NCBI GenBank assembly: GCA_947646735.1
Contig: CANTFK010000072.1
Coordinates: 186,001 to 250,000, forward strand
Source of the DNA: Peronospora farinosa
Taxonomy: Eukaryota; Oomycota; Peronosporomycetes; Peronosporales; Peronosporaceae
DNA: 64,000 nt
Direction of reading: 5' to 3'
The translations under genes were made by a program, and so were the position numbers. Under the pieces are notes generated by a model, which saw nothing but the letters and a program-made list of their open reading frames with translations, was not told the origin of the DNA and did no database searches. Shown piece by piece: positions 30,675 to 41,144 of this stretch (position 1 is its first letter; every line of letters starts with the position of its first letter).

Positions 30675-31709
30675 ATGTCGTCGTCAGACCTGAATTTCCA
30701 GGACGATGCATGGCTGCTAGTGGAGCCCAAAAGGACCTTTTGCTCACCTCGTTATCGCCAGGAACGTTTTTTAGTACGTTGTCAAGCTCTGACGTTCTGG
30801 AGCCAACCTCAAACTGTGCTACAATTGGGTCAAATTGAGTATTTGGTCCTCAATTGCGATGCAGCCGACGCGTGCAAGCGCAGCGGAGACTTAAAGGAGA
30901 CGAAGAAGCTACTGCAATTGTCTGTGAGGCCATTGGATGACGTGAGACGCACTCAGTTGTACCACACGTCAGCTCATGCTCAAGTCCTTGAGGTTTTTGT
31001 GGATGGGGAAGGGACGAGGGAGCTGCTATTGCGCTGTCTACGAGGAGAAAAAAATGAGAAGAAGCTGTTGGATGACGCCTTTGAATCCTTGGTAAGAGCA
31101 CAGCAGAGCAGAGATAAGGAGACGGCTATTGGACTTTATAAGGAGGCAGAGAGAGGTTTCGGGGAGGCTGAGAAAGTCGTGGATGCCAGATCGAGAGAGC
31201 TGTTGAGAGAAAGGAGAGGAGACTTGCAGAGGACAATTAGAGAGCTGGAGGAGGAGGTACAGGAAGGAATAAGGAATGCTGTTGCTGGTGTTGTGCCGAA
31301 GAAAGTGACGTTGATCTCCCAGACGATAGATATCAGTGCGCGATTAGAGGAGTTGCGTCGCTTTGCTGCTAAACAGGATGACGCGAACGCTTTGCAGGGG
31401 AATCGTGCGAATCTGACAGGTCGATTGGCAGCACTGAAGAACGAAAAGGCACAATCTGCAATGCCAGTGGATGTCTTGACGGAGAGGCTGCGGCGACTAC
31501 GAGGATATATTGGGCCAGACGAAGGTGCACCTGTGGTTGGAAGTAGTGGAGTAGAGCGGATGAGCGCGGTGGATCGTGTTATTCAGCAGGTGGTAGACGA
31601 AATTGCTTTCGATATTGAGGATGAAGATTTTGATGTGGATGAGACAGTGGAGGAAAGTGACAGTTCGAGTTATGGCAGCAGCCATGTCAGCAAGAGTAGC
31701 AAGTTTTGA
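30675..31709 (+). CDS. MIT-domain protein with ANCHR (ZFYVE19)-like C-terminus
   Basis: 344 residues from the ATG at 30675. Residues about 129-195 have the three-helix pattern of an MIT domain (LLDDAFESLVRAQQSRDKET, AIGLYKEAERGF), which binds ESCRT-III tails. Residues 249-277 carry GRLAALKNE and ERLRRLRG, and residues 299-312 VDRVIQQVVDEI. These match in order and spacing the repeated RLAAL motifs and terminal coil of ANCHR, the abscission-checkpoint protein, though no FYVE finger is present here. The first 120 residues are not recognised. A role with ESCRT-III/VPS4 is inferred from the motifs only. Confidence 0.6.
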   Translation: MSSSDLNFQDDAWLLVEPKRTFCSPRYRQERFLVRCQALTFWSQPQTVLQLGQIEYLVLNCDAADACKRSGDLKETKKLLQLSVRPLDDVRRTQLYHTSAHAQVLEVFVDGEGTRELLLRCLRGEKNEKKLLDDAFESLVRAQQSRDKETAIGLYKEAERGFGEAEKVVDARSRELLRERRGDLQRTIRELEEEVQEGIRNAVAGVVPKKVTLISQTIDISARLEELRRFAAKQDDANALQGNRANLTGRLAALKNEKAQSAMPVDVLTERLRRLRGYIGPDEGAPVVGSSGVERMSAVDRVIQQVVDEIAFDIEDEDFDVDETVEESDSSSYGSSHVSKSSKF

Positions 31710-31739
31710 GCAGGCTGAGTTTCCGCGCAGATTGCGGGA

Positions 31740-32224
31740 TTGCGTGAATACCTGGGCCAAGCGGTTTTAGGATCGTCCAGCTTGCGAAGCTTGCATCTTT
31801 ATGTCCGGAGATTAATGGCTAAGCGTTCGAGGCTGCAAGTTCAGATACATGAGACAAAGCGTACCGTCGATGACAATCTAGAAACGACGCACGCGACTGA
31901 AAAGCATCTACAGGCAGCGCAGTGCCAACTTCCAATGTCCAGGAACAACTCAAAGCAGTTCAACGCACCATAGCACGAGTGACGCAGACCACCATTAACG
32001 GAGACCCGTGAATAAAACGAAGCACAAGCAGCATGATGCGACGGAGCTATGCTTGCTTATAAAATAGTACAACGATGATGGACAAGCTAGATGCCAAAAT
32101 CGAAGGAGAACTGCTCGTGTGGCAACTACGTACGCGGAAGTCGCAAATCAAAGCAGAACCACTGACTGGACAGCGTCTGCTGATCTTGCAGGGCGAATAC
32201 GTTGAATTCGCAAAGCTTGTTTGA
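31740..32224 (+). pseudogene. Decayed coiled-coil coding fragment
   Basis: Two plus-strand pieces look coding. One is 31740-31973 (RRLMAKRSRLQVQIHETKR). The other is about 32076-32224 (KLDAKIEGELLVWQLRTRKS, then LLILQGEYVEFAKLV). They are separated by stops. Both are helical and charged. No family is recognised. Confidence 0.3.
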
Positions 32225-32847
32225 TCACTTCGCCCGTACAATTCATGCACTGGTGCTAGGATTCCCGGATGCATCGCGTGAAAGCACAAGGAAATCTATC
32301 ACATGCGCAAGTTTACTTCATCGCGTCCTCAGACTTGATAATTCTTGCAACCGAGCATACATCATCGTTGCAGCATCTTGAGGCTGAATTCTACGGTCGA
32401 TCACCTATTCACAAATGATTGATGTTATATTTTCCAGGCGGCTTAGCAGTAGTAACCTGATTCGCGGCGGATTTCGTGATATGCGCGAGTGCAATGCATC
32501 AAGAAGCATGTTGTTCAAAGGCGTCACGCGTGCCATGAAAGCATCGCGATTCACAGCTGACAACGCGACATATCGATTATCAGCATCGTCATCCAGCGCA
32601 GGTTTTTGCCTCTACGCCGAGCCTTAACATAAGACCCAGGATCTTGGACACTGCATCTACCCTTGCAAGTCTCGTGTGAAGCCAACCCCATCTTTCACCC
32701 GTTGTATCCCAAGATACTTAAAGCAAGCCAATCCAGAACCAACACAAACGAACGAGCTAGAAAAAGGTCATTCATACCTATATAACATCGCTGCTTTCAA
32801 ACACACGGTTTTCTCTATACATCTTCACCTGCTCCCGACGTGAGATT
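32225..32847. other. Intergenic, nothing recognised
   Basis: No supported gene between the decayed fragment and the CLPTM1 stop codon. Confidence 0.45.
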
Positions 32848-34794
32848 CTACTCCGCCAGCCTCGCAGTCTCCTCAAGTGTGTTGGCACGCTTGGACATTA
32901 GATACTCTGTGGATGGAGGGGTAGACGGCGGAGGTGGAACCTCCTCCGTTTCATCAACAGCAGCAGCAACAGACTCTGGGGTCGCATCAGTTATCAACTC
33001 TGGGTTGCCGTTAGCAGATCTAGCAGCACCTTCAATAGCATTAGATACATCTTCGTCTTCAACGGGACCCTGACCAAACTCATTTGTGCGCTTAGCATCC
33101 ACCGGGTACTTCCAACGCTGGTACAGGTAGATAAAAAAGATAAGATCATCACGAAAGCAGCTCAGACGGTGCATCCACGGCATCTTGATCACGAAAGCAA
33201 ACAAATCATCGATAAACGTGTTCAGTGACTTATACACCATGGCACGCCACGGCAAGTGCGCCACCGATTTTAGCTTGTAGTTGATGTACAACTGCGGGGT
33301 CATCATGATAAACCCAAACGCGTACACGAAACTCGTTAGGCTCGAAACGACCCACGAGTACCAGCTCTTGTGCACACCATACATGAGCGTGTAAACAGCT
33401 TGACCAATAATCAGTGGGTACAGAACATACGACAAGTGAGCCACTGCCACGCGGTCGTGTTCAGCAGTTGGTGAGTCTTCGTAACTCTCCACGCCCGACA
33501 CAACAAGTCTGTTATTGGCGTCACGCGAAACAACAAGGGCCTTTTTAATCTTCCACACTTCAATGACAAGACCAATACCTGACTGAACAAGGATCAGCCA
33601 CGACGTGTCATTGTCCATCAGGTACAAGAAGATTACGAGCTGGAAGAACGTATTGAGTGCGATGGAACGCAGCGATAAGCCCACAAGCGACTTCTGATTC
33701 TTCCAAAAACTGATGTCGTTTTTGAATGCCAGAAAATCAAAGAGCGAGTGCAGCAGTGACACCATCACCGTCACTGCCAGCAGATAAGGGTTTGTCTCAA
33801 GAAAGATGCTCTTCATATTGTCCGTTTCTCGTTTCGAGGACGCGCCTGTAGCCTCCTGGTTGCGAAAGTTTTGCTCCATTTGCGTGTACAGTGCGTACTT
33901 GTACATAGGCAATGGGTAGAATGAAATGTCTAGCGGTAACGTCGTCAGTGTGTCGTTTATAGGGATAAGATGCTCCTCCAGGAGCCAGAAATCATTCAGG
34001 AATAGCACCGGCGAATACAATCCTGCTTCTTTATCCATGTCCATCTCCGTTGACACAAGCAGCGGTGGTGGTTGATGTGTCGAGTACGTTGTGTGATCTA
34101 ACACCACATTCACATAAAATGAAGGTTTCCACATTGTAATGTACGCGTCAGTATCCGACTGCTGCTGCTCTGGCTCTTTCTCCTCTTTCATCTCCAGCAA
34201 ATTGCGTTTCTTGACAGTCTTGGGCGGTGGACGGAAGGCCGTGAGCTCAATGGAGCGGTGGACGGAACTCATGGCGTCGTACGTACTGTCTATTGGGTTG
34301 GGCGAGTAGCCGTCCTTGGTCACAAACACGTGTGCGTATAAGGAGCCGTTCGTCAGCAAATGGTCATCAACTGTGATGTTTATATGACAAGCCCACACGC
34401 CGTCTTCACGCTTCGGGTTGGGTGTAGCATCGTATGTAAGTGCGTCTTGAAACCATCGCAGCGTCTCTTGCTCCCTCTCCACGGCGTCGTCTGCGAATGA
34501 AAAGTGTTGGTCAGGAGTGACATACACTCTCAAGTTTATTGCGTCACTCAAGTGAAACGAGTTTGTTAAAAGTTGAAGTTGAGAGGGACCACTATTCGGG
34601 TTGTCCGCATTTTGGACATCGACGTCTTGGACGTCGGAATGCACGTGCTGTGGCAGTTTCGGCACGAACATGCTCATGACGGACGTAATAGCATAGTATA
34701 TGCATACCATGCGCAGTACGGGCCACAAACGATCCATAAGACTCTCCTGTGCGGGTGCCGCGGCGCCGCCGGCCGCAGTTACATCTTCGGTCAT
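32848..34794 (-). CDS. CLPTM1 family multi-pass membrane protein
   Basis: This is a 648-residue protein. The start is the ATG at 34792-34794 (MTEDVTAAGG); the frame extends further only through non-ATG codons. A membrane anchor near residues 26-46 is followed by a large lumenal domain. A cluster of at least five membrane segments begins at about residue 338 (NPYLLAVTVMVSLLHSLFDF, LAFKNDISFWKNQKSLVGLS, SWLILVQSGIGLVIEVWKIK), with family hallmarks QLYINYKLKSVAHLPW and FIDDLFAFVIKMPWMHRLSCF. Length and order match CLPTM1/CLPTM1L proteins, which act in the ER in receptor trafficking and lipid scrambling. The C-terminal tail is acidic and Pro/Ser-rich. Confidence 0.93.
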   Translation of the reverse strand: MTEDVTAAGGAAAPAQESLMDRLWPVLRMVCIYYAITSVMSMFVPKLPQHVHSDVQDVDVQNADNPNSGPSQLQLLTNSFHLSDAINLRVYVTPDQHFSFADDAVEREQETLRWFQDALTYDATPNPKREDGVWACHINITVDDHLLTNGSLYAHVFVTKDGYSPNPIDSTYDAMSSVHRSIELTAFRPPPKTVKKRNLLEMKEEKEPEQQQSDTDAYITMWKPSFYVNVVLDHTTYSTHQPPPLLVSTEMDMDKEAGLYSPVLFLNDFWLLEEHLIPINDTLTTLPLDISFYPLPMYKYALYTQMEQNFRNQEATGASSKRETDNMKSIFLETNPYLLAVTVMVSLLHSLFDFLAFKNDISFWKNQKSLVGLSLRSIALNTFFQLVIFLYLMDNDTSWLILVQSGIGLVIEVWKIKKALVVSRDANNRLVVSGVESYEDSPTAEHDRVAVAHLSYVLYPLIIGQAVYTLMYGVHKSWYSWVVSSLTSFVYAFGFIMMTPQLYINYKLKSVAHLPWRAMVYKSLNTFIDDLFAFVIKMPWMHRLSCFRDDLIFFIYLYQRWKYPVDAKRTNEFGQGPVEDEDVSNAIEGAARSANGNPELITDATPESVAAAVDETEEVPPPPSTPPSTEYLMSKRANTLEETARLAE

Positions 34795-35270
34795 AATGAA
34801 TACGTGTGCCAAACGTTGAAAAGGGGCGAGGGCTACGATTGGCTGGATGGACTGCTTTCAAATATCAAGATAAAATGATATTATCTTTGACGGGGATACA
34901 CGCATTATGATGACGTAAACTCGAATAATGGCGAAGCGCAACTTAAAGTACGTCAGATCCTCCAAAAGGCACGAATTGACATGAACATGAATGGTTTCTC
35001 TTTGTCTTATGACGCGACCAAGAGGACTAAAAGGTAAAGCTAGTCACATGCTAAGCATTAACGCCACTACGGGAGAATAACGCGACGTGGGTCCCTAAGT
35101 GCCTGCTGGACAGCAACGCAAAGCTGACAAATCTAAGTTGACGCGTGCCTGCTTGCTCACACTTTTTGTTTATACAGGTCCTCCAGACGCGCCACTCCAT
35201 CTCCCGTTTAACAGCTAACGGATTCGTGAAATATCTGTCATCGCCACCATTACCGTTACTGTTGTTGCTA
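34795..35270. other. Intergenic between CLPTM1 start and PDZ gene end
   Basis: The CLPTM1 upstream region and the PDZ gene 3' flank. No ORF is supported. Confidence 0.5.
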
Positions 35271-35714
35271 CTATGTTGTGGGATTAAATCCACACACCTT
35301 CGTCTTCCTCTCTTCTTCTTCTTCTTCTTCCGAGTTTGAGTTCGAGTTTGAGTCTGAATTCGAGTCCGAGTCCGAGTCGTCCTGCGGGTGCAGGCGGTCC
35401 ACCATGGACATGCGTTCATCCGCTTGACTCGTTAGTTTCTTAAATAAACTAATCTGCTCCTCGCTCAAGCCGTCATCAGTAACCTCATCATCGTCGTCGT
35501 CACCAGACATGCTAATAGACATACGTGCACGCTCAATGACACTATGAGCCTCATCTAGCTGCCGTGCTAGCGCAAAGTTCTTCTCCTCCACCTCCCGAAG
35601 CACATCCTCCTCATCATTCATTTGCATTTGGTCTTCAGCCTCCTCATCCGAGTTCACATCAGCGTAGTCATTGCCAGCATCTGCACTTGTAGTTGGTGAA
35701 CCAGGACTATCCAC
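35271..35714 (-). CDS. C-terminal segment of the PDZ protein in a shifted frame
   Basis: The frame has no ATG at its start and reads on from the 3' end of the triple-PDZ gene if one base is ignored. It is coiled-coil and acidic (EEKNFALARQLDEAHSVIE; EEQISLFKKLTSQADERMS), ending in alternating Asp-Ser and Glu tracts encoded by a GAG/GAC-rich microsatellite at about 35311-35395. An extra A at 35770 in the + strand repeat unit would account for the break. It is probably part of the preceding protein rather than a separate gene. Confidence 0.55.
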   Translation of the reverse strand: MDSPGSPTTSADAGNDYADVNSDEEAEDQMQMNDEEDVLREVEEKNFALARQLDEAHSVIERARMSISMSGDDDDDEVTDDGLSEEQISLFKKLTSQADERMSMVDRLHPQDDSDSDSNSDSNSNSNSEEEEEEERKTKVCGFNPTT

Positions 35715-38478
35715 CGCAACGACAGCTGCCGTTGCCGCGACTGTTGCCGCTTTCGTGGCTGTTGCCGCTATTCGTGGCTGTTGCCTCTACTACCGCTGCA
35801 GTTGCCTCTTCGTGAGGAGTGTCCCCTGCAATTGCCTCTTCGTGAAGAATATCCGCTGCAGTTACCTCTTCGGGTGCAGCTTCTTCTTCTGGTGCAGCTT
35901 CCTCTTCGGGTGCAGCTGCCTCTTCGTCATGAATGTCCACTGCGGCAACAGGAGACAACGTGGGCTCCAGCGAAATAGGTGGTGAATCTGAGACCGGAAT
36001 TTGGGAAGGTAAGCTCAAATCTTCGCTCACTGAGCGACTCAGTTCCAGTGACGAATCGACCTGCATTGGTGATGCTAACTTCGACTTCGTGGGACTGTCG
36101 TGTCTATTCCTTAACTCGGCATCATTAGTCACGAGCAAGTTGCCCATCGACGAAAACGGCGTCATAGGACTGTCGCCAGATGTCTCAGCCATAGTCCGTG
36201 CGCGTTGGGCACTCAACTTCTTAGCCAATCCAAGATTGCCCTCCGCACGAGCACGTTCTTCTTCTTCAAATAGCGCCTGAGCAAGTTCCTCCAAACCACG
36301 ACGCTCTCGCCGTGAGCGGTCCGCGTTACTCTTGTGCAACTGTCGCTCGGGTACGAAAGTGCCTGAGCGACGAAGCTCCTTGATTTCCATAAGCTTGTGC
36401 TCTGCTTCAACACGCGCTTTTTGCTCCTCAGCCTCACGGTCTTCAATAGCGACGCGGCTCGACCGCAATGGCGCATCAAGCAAGGACGGCGATACCTCGT
36501 CTTCTACATCCACTGGTATGGACGGTACGGTAACCACAGGAAGTTCCTCTACTATAGCTGGCAGTTCTGGTTCAGCCACTGGCACCACGGAGGCTTCTGC
36601 TGTAGATGGGTCAGCTGGAGAAGATCCAGATAGGTTAAGGAACTTGTCCCAGCAATCCTTGCAGTAATACTCACCATCACCGTCCATATCTAGCTTAGAC
36701 TCATTCTCAGTGGTACCACACTCAGCACAAAATTTCGCAGTTGGAACAACCACTGGGATGCTCATTACATTGTGCAGGTCATCCATGATTTTCTGCACGT
36801 GTTCGTCCTCTTCAATTACAGGTGGAACGATATCAACATCAGTGTACGAGTCGCGTTTGAAACCCGAAATCACACCTGCCAACTCGCTAATCACGTTGTT
36901 CTGACGTTTCACTACCTCTTGTGGCTTGTGTTGCACTGCCATCGCGAGTACACGCTCACGCGACTGCGCTTCCAGAATTTCTTCATATTTCTTTGCCTGG
37001 CTCTTCACCTTCTCTAGTGCCTCCTGAAGTACCTTGGCTTCCTGTTCTGCACGCGATAACGCCTCCTTTGCAGGTGTGCTGCGGTCCGCCTTAGCCTTAT
37101 TTGCAATACAAAGTTTGGCCTGAACGCGAAGTAGGTGCGCTTCCTTGGAGCCGTCTTCAATGGCAGTGATAGGGATACCAGCAAAAATGGCGTGCTCTAA
37201 GTCGGAACCTTGAGACGCTGCCACCAGTTCGCGTGCTACATCTAGCGGAATGCGTTTCTTCCGTCTTTGTCGCTCATGGTCAGGGCGTTCACGATTAGAA
37301 CGATCACGATTAGAACGTTCACGATCAGAACGTTCGCGGTCATGCCGCGAAGATTTAGTCGGATGCGATAGCCCTCCAGGTTCGGGCGGGGAAGAGCTGC
37401 CGTGGTAAAGAGGTACGTGTTGGCGACTCGTTACCTTTGTTACTTCACGCTGGGTGCTCGGATTCGAGCGAACCGATGACACAGATACCGCAGACATCAT
37501 CGAATCCGGGCGACTCTTTCCAGGACGGAAGCGCAGCACCGCTGGCTTTGGTGAGTGCTTCAACATACGCAGCGTATCTTGATAAGCCTCACCTTCCACG
37601 TGTGTTCCATTCACTGAAACCAACTCATCGCCCACTTGAGCATTCTGCAGACCACTAGCATTGCCCTTTCCTGTAAGTTTACTGAGGACTGGAACGTCCC
37701 GATATCCAGGCTTTAGCTTCAGACCAAGGTCTCCCTCACGCCACACAATATCATACGACCCCGTATCGCTCGGAATGCCACTTACACTGCGACTTCCTAA
37801 AGACGCCTCCTTTGACAATCTCTTGCGTGAGATGCGCCGCCCCATGCGCTTAAACTTAAGCACCGCTGGTTTTCTGATTGTCTTTAACAGTGAAATCGTG
37901 CTTCGGAAGCCCAAAGCCTTAGTTTCCTGACCATTCACTGCAACAAGAATATCCCCCACTGTAGCTCGCTCCATTCCCGTGCCAGCACCTTTACCTGTAA
38001 TCTTACGTATGCAAGGTACATGACAGTCATCGTCGTCGGGACGAAGAATCATCCCCAGAGGACCTTCCGTCCACACCACCGTATACTGCTCACGTCTACG
38101 TGCTGTCGAGCTTGTACTTGGCGATGAATTTCCAGAATCTGACCATGAAGTCCCCGTAGAGCCGCGGCTACGACGCGCAGCACTGCGCGACGAGTCACGA
38201 TACGCATTAAGGCCGCCTGTCATTGCGCGTGGTACACGGAATCTTAGCGTAGCTGGCCGTGGAATCTTCTGTAATGTCTCTACAACGTGGTCGTAGCCCT
38301 TACGGGCCGTATCCATGCCGTTAATGCTCACAAGCATGTGACCGACCGACACTTTTGCCATCGCTGCAGCTGAATCCTGACGTGTGATGCGACCCACTAC
38401 AGGCGGCATATCTTCTCCTAGATCAGGACGTAGTGTCAGACCTAATGGGCCGTCTCCCCACATTACCTCGTACTCCAT
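35707..38478 (-). CDS. Triple-PDZ scaffold protein with zinc-binding motif
   Basis: 923 residues from the ATG at 38476-38478. Three PDZ domains lie at about 1-82, 132-213 and 241-322. Each starts with a GPLG/GDLG carboxylate-binding loop (WGDGPLGLTLRP, WTEGPLGMILRP, WREGDLGLKLKP) and has the VGD/VGH-x-LVxVNG strand-helix motif. Then come an Arg/Glu-rich segment, a helical coiled-coil region around 450-560, and a Cys4 motif at about 585-615 (CAECG...CKDC). Glu/Ala-rich repeats (EEAAPEEEAAPEE) complete it. It probably is a cytoplasmic scaffold. The end SRGNGSCRCGG looks like frameshifted sequence, and the true C-terminus likely continues in 35271-35714. Confidence 0.85.
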   Translation of the reverse strand: MEYEVMWGDGPLGLTLRPDLGEDMPPVVGRITRQDSAAAMAKVSVGHMLVSINGMDTARKGYDHVVETLQKIPRPATLRFRVPRAMTGGLNAYRDSSRSAARRSRGSTGTSWSDSGNSSPSTSSTARRREQYTVVWTEGPLGMILRPDDDDCHVPCIRKITGKGAGTGMERATVGDILVAVNGQETKALGFRSTISLLKTIRKPAVLKFKRMGRRISRKRLSKEASLGSRSVSGIPSDTGSYDIVWREGDLGLKLKPGYRDVPVLSKLTGKGNASGLQNAQVGDELVSVNGTHVEGEAYQDTLRMLKHSPKPAVLRFRPGKSRPDSMMSAVSVSSVRSNPSTQREVTKVTSRQHVPLYHGSSSPPEPGGLSHPTKSSRHDRERSDRERSNRDRSNRERPDHERQRRKKRIPLDVARELVAASQGSDLEHAIFAGIPITAIEDGSKEAHLLRVQAKLCIANKAKADRSTPAKEALSRAEQEAKVLQEALEKVKSQAKKYEEILEAQSRERVLAMAVQHKPQEVVKRQNNVISELAGVISGFKRDSYTDVDIVPPVIEEDEHVQKIMDDLHNVMSIPVVVPTAKFCAECGTTENESKLDMDGDGEYYCKDCWDKFLNLSGSSPADPSTAEASVVPVAEPELPAIVEELPVVTVPSIPVDVEDEVSPSLLDAPLRSSRVAIEDREAEEQKARVEAEHKLMEIKELRRSGTFVPERQLHKSNADRSRRERRGLEELAQALFEEEERARAEGNLGLAKKLSAQRARTMAETSGDSPMTPFSSMGNLLVTNDAELRNRHDSPTKSKLASPMQVDSSLELSRSVSEDLSLPSQIPVSDSPPISLEPTLSPVAAVDIHDEEAAAPEEEAAPEEEAAPEEVTAADILHEEAIAGDTPHEEATAAVVEATATNSGNSHESGNSRGNGSCRCGG

Positions 38479-39610
38479 AGCCTCTCAAGGCACTGCCTGT
38501 TGTTATTGGGCTTGTCTCTTGTCCTACAGGCCACCAAAACGCGCCGAAACTGCGTGAGCCTTGTAATATCCTGAGCGTGGATCGATTCTACAGCAATGGA
38601 TACGTACGTGCGCTGTTATCGGCTGGTCCTTGAACCGCAAAAGTGTCTTGTCGTTCTTCTCCAAGGCGTTCGCCTTCGGCTTTTGCTGCACAAATAAGTC
38701 CCCCGCTTTTGAGCGGAGAAGCCGGAAAAACCTCGGAAGGTTGGGGTTTTACCGTCACAAAAACTGGTGCAATTGGCTGATAATCATTTTCTTACTAGTT
38801 TAGACCAATCATACAGACGTTTTGAGTGACGCACCACGGCGGACCACCGCAAGTGATAAGCTGTTGCAAAACCCATTTTACTGCTGGCTACCTACTTGGC
38901 TTTCTGGCAATGTAATGTTGCTATAGAGCATCTACAGCGTGTGTAAGGCAAAAGCTGTAGATGTAGTACCAAAAGAACAAGAGGCTTGAGGTGGAAATGT
39001 ACGGTAAATAAGGCCTTTGCTGGTCGTTGAGACAGAGATCATTGCCATGCAGGCTAGCTAGCTAGTGGTACCGCATTGACGGCGACCTTTTTTTTGCTGA
39101 AGTTACTTGACGTTGTACACGTCCATTGGTCGCTAACGAACGATGTTCAGCCAAAGACGCGTGTGTGTTATCACCAGGCTATCCACGGCTTGCCGTATGC
39201 TCGTGAAGTCTCGGTGGGAGGATCATTAGGCTTTAATGACTGAAGAATGTGCTCACAATCTTCTTAGATTGCTAGCCGATGTTTTGATTCGGAACCAAAA
39301 CATCGGCTAGAAATCTAATAATAGTTACCCCGCTCGCTCACTGTAAATGGATTACTTCCATCACATTATATACAGCACGCTATTTATAGTGCATGTACCT
39401 TCACATAGTGAGTGATACATTGTTTTGATGCCTCTACGGTTGCAACACTTTTTCACAAAAAAACAGTGCCTAATTCAATATGTACCTATGTTGTGATTCA
39501 GGTTTAGTGCTCCACATGATTTTAGTCGACACAAATTTGTTACTTTCTCAAATTTGATAATTATTATTTTCGACGGATAGTCGCTACGTGGCGCCAATCA
39601 AAACGACCTA
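38479..39610. other. Intergenic between divergent PDZ and lectin genes
   Basis: Divergent promoter region with no ORF supported. It contains the isolated hairpin at 39264-39318. Confidence 0.5.
39264..39318. repeat. Near-perfect 23-bp inverted repeat
   Basis: Arms 39264-39286 and 39296-39318 pair with a single mismatch around a 9-nt loop. No relation to the hairpin at 8584 is visible. It may be a MITE end or a hairpin RNA source. Confidence 0.85.
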
Positions 39611-40852
39611 ATGAATATCTATGTGCTGCTCCTGTGCACATGCGTGGCCCTATTAAGCCGCTATGCAGCCGCCGAAAGGATGGAGGATGCGTCATTTAAA
39701 CCTCCCTTCGATATCGTAGACCTCGATGGCCGCCGCTTGGTCAACACCAGCTGGTTGCACGGTGGTCACGCGGACGTGAAGAAGCATTTCATCCGCCTAA
39801 CGACTGACCGTCAGAGCAAACGCGGTTATCTGTGGCAGAGGAACCCCGTGAACCGTGACGAACTATCGGCTGTTCTGACGTTTCGTATTTCGGGCCAGGG
39901 CAAACGCTGGTTTGGCGACGGCATCGGTTTGTGGTTTACGGATCAAAAGACGTTCACGCCCGGCATTAACCACGGCTTTACAGAAAAGTACAAGGGTGTA
40001 GGTGTGGTCATTGACACTTTCAACAACGGGGAGCACAAGGGTGGTCACAGGGACATTAGTGTCTTTACGAACGATGGCACAAAGAGCTACGATCAGATGT
40101 ATGACGAGAAACGCGTGGGCTGCAATGCCGCTGTGCGCTATCACGAGCAGAACGCCAACTTTGACCCAGTGCACAGCATCTCGCGTATCAAAGTGAGGAT
40201 TGACAAAACCCGACTTGTGGTGGAGGTGGACGAGCATGCCTCGGGTCAGTGGATTGATTGCCATGAGATGACATTACCGTTTAATGCGGACTGGCTGCGA
40301 ACGTCTACGATCGGCATCTCGGCCTCAACGGGTGCGGTAGCAGACAACCATGACATCATTCGTTTTGACACGTACTCGGAGTTTATGGACGCAACGATCG
40401 GCGCGGTGGACTCAGAGACGGTGATGAACTCGGTGTCCAAGGGCTACAAGAAATGGTTGGACTCGCCCAGTTGTGGCACGGACTGTGTCATTGCTATTAT
40501 CAAGAAGGAGCTATCGAACTTTCGCATTGACGCAGAGCACCGCTTTACTGAGTTGAAAGAGAAGACAGAAAACACTGTCGAGAAGCTAAAGAAACAAGAA
40601 AGTGAGAATGAGCGCCGTGTGCGTGAGATTGAGGCCAAGGTGCGTAATGGCATTGACTCGTCGTTGGAGGAGACGAAGAAGGTGCTGGGAGAGGAGGTAA
40701 ATGAGAAGATTACAAAGCAACTGGAGAAGAACCCGGACATTGCCAGCGGTGGCTGGAAGACCCCATTCGCGCTACTGTTTATCGGTATGGTTGCAGGCGC
40801 TGCGTATGTGTACCGCAAGTACCAGGCCCTCATGAAGTCACACTTGTTGTAG
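39611..40852 (+). CDS. L-type lectin, ERGIC-53/VIP36-like cargo receptor, copy 1
   Basis: This is a 413-residue type I membrane protein. Residues 1-21 are a signal peptide and about 28-255 the legume-like lectin domain. Visible carbohydrate and calcium site residues are FGDGIGLWFT, VIDTFNNGE (Asp135, Phe137, Asn139) and DNHDII (His247, Asp248). Two cysteines (171 and 217) are placed for the usual disulfide. A coiled coil spans about 300-375, a single membrane span about 384-401, and a short basic cytosolic tail ends KSHLL. This is the layout of ER-Golgi glycoprotein cargo receptors, though the tail lacks the KKFF signal of ERGIC-53. A paralogue follows 292 nt downstream. Confidence 0.93.
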   Translation: MNIYVLLLCTCVALLSRYAAAERMEDASFKPPFDIVDLDGRRLVNTSWLHGGHADVKKHFIRLTTDRQSKRGYLWQRNPVNRDELSAVLTFRISGQGKRWFGDGIGLWFTDQKTFTPGINHGFTEKYKGVGVVIDTFNNGEHKGGHRDISVFTNDGTKSYDQMYDEKRVGCNAAVRYHEQNANFDPVHSISRIKVRIDKTRLVVEVDEHASGQWIDCHEMTLPFNADWLRTSTIGISASTGAVADNHDIIRFDTYSEFMDATIGAVDSETVMNSVSKGYKKWLDSPSCGTDCVIAIIKKELSNFRIDAEHRFTELKEKTENTVEKLKKQESENERRVREIEAKVRNGIDSSLEETKKVLGEEVNEKITKQLEKNPDIASGGWKTPFALLFIGMVAGAAYVYRKYQALMKSHLL

Positions 40853-41144
40853 ATCCGTCACTTTGGTCGATAAAGTGTCAGTTACATGGCATCTACCGCT
40901 TATAAGTGTCCTAGCCAACATTAAACTGCCACATTTCATCAGTCACGTTTTCAGTCCGTGTTTTATATCGCTATGTGGTCCACAGATTGACATCCTCTGA
41001 TAGACGGTACTATCTTCAAAAGGGGTTCTACCTACGTGTCAGTCACTCCAACACTTCGCTCCTCGTATTTCTATCGCCGCGTCGCTCAACGACTCTCAAA
41101 TTTTCTAACGTCGCCTTCCTTTGTGCTTGAATCCTTCCTCTACG

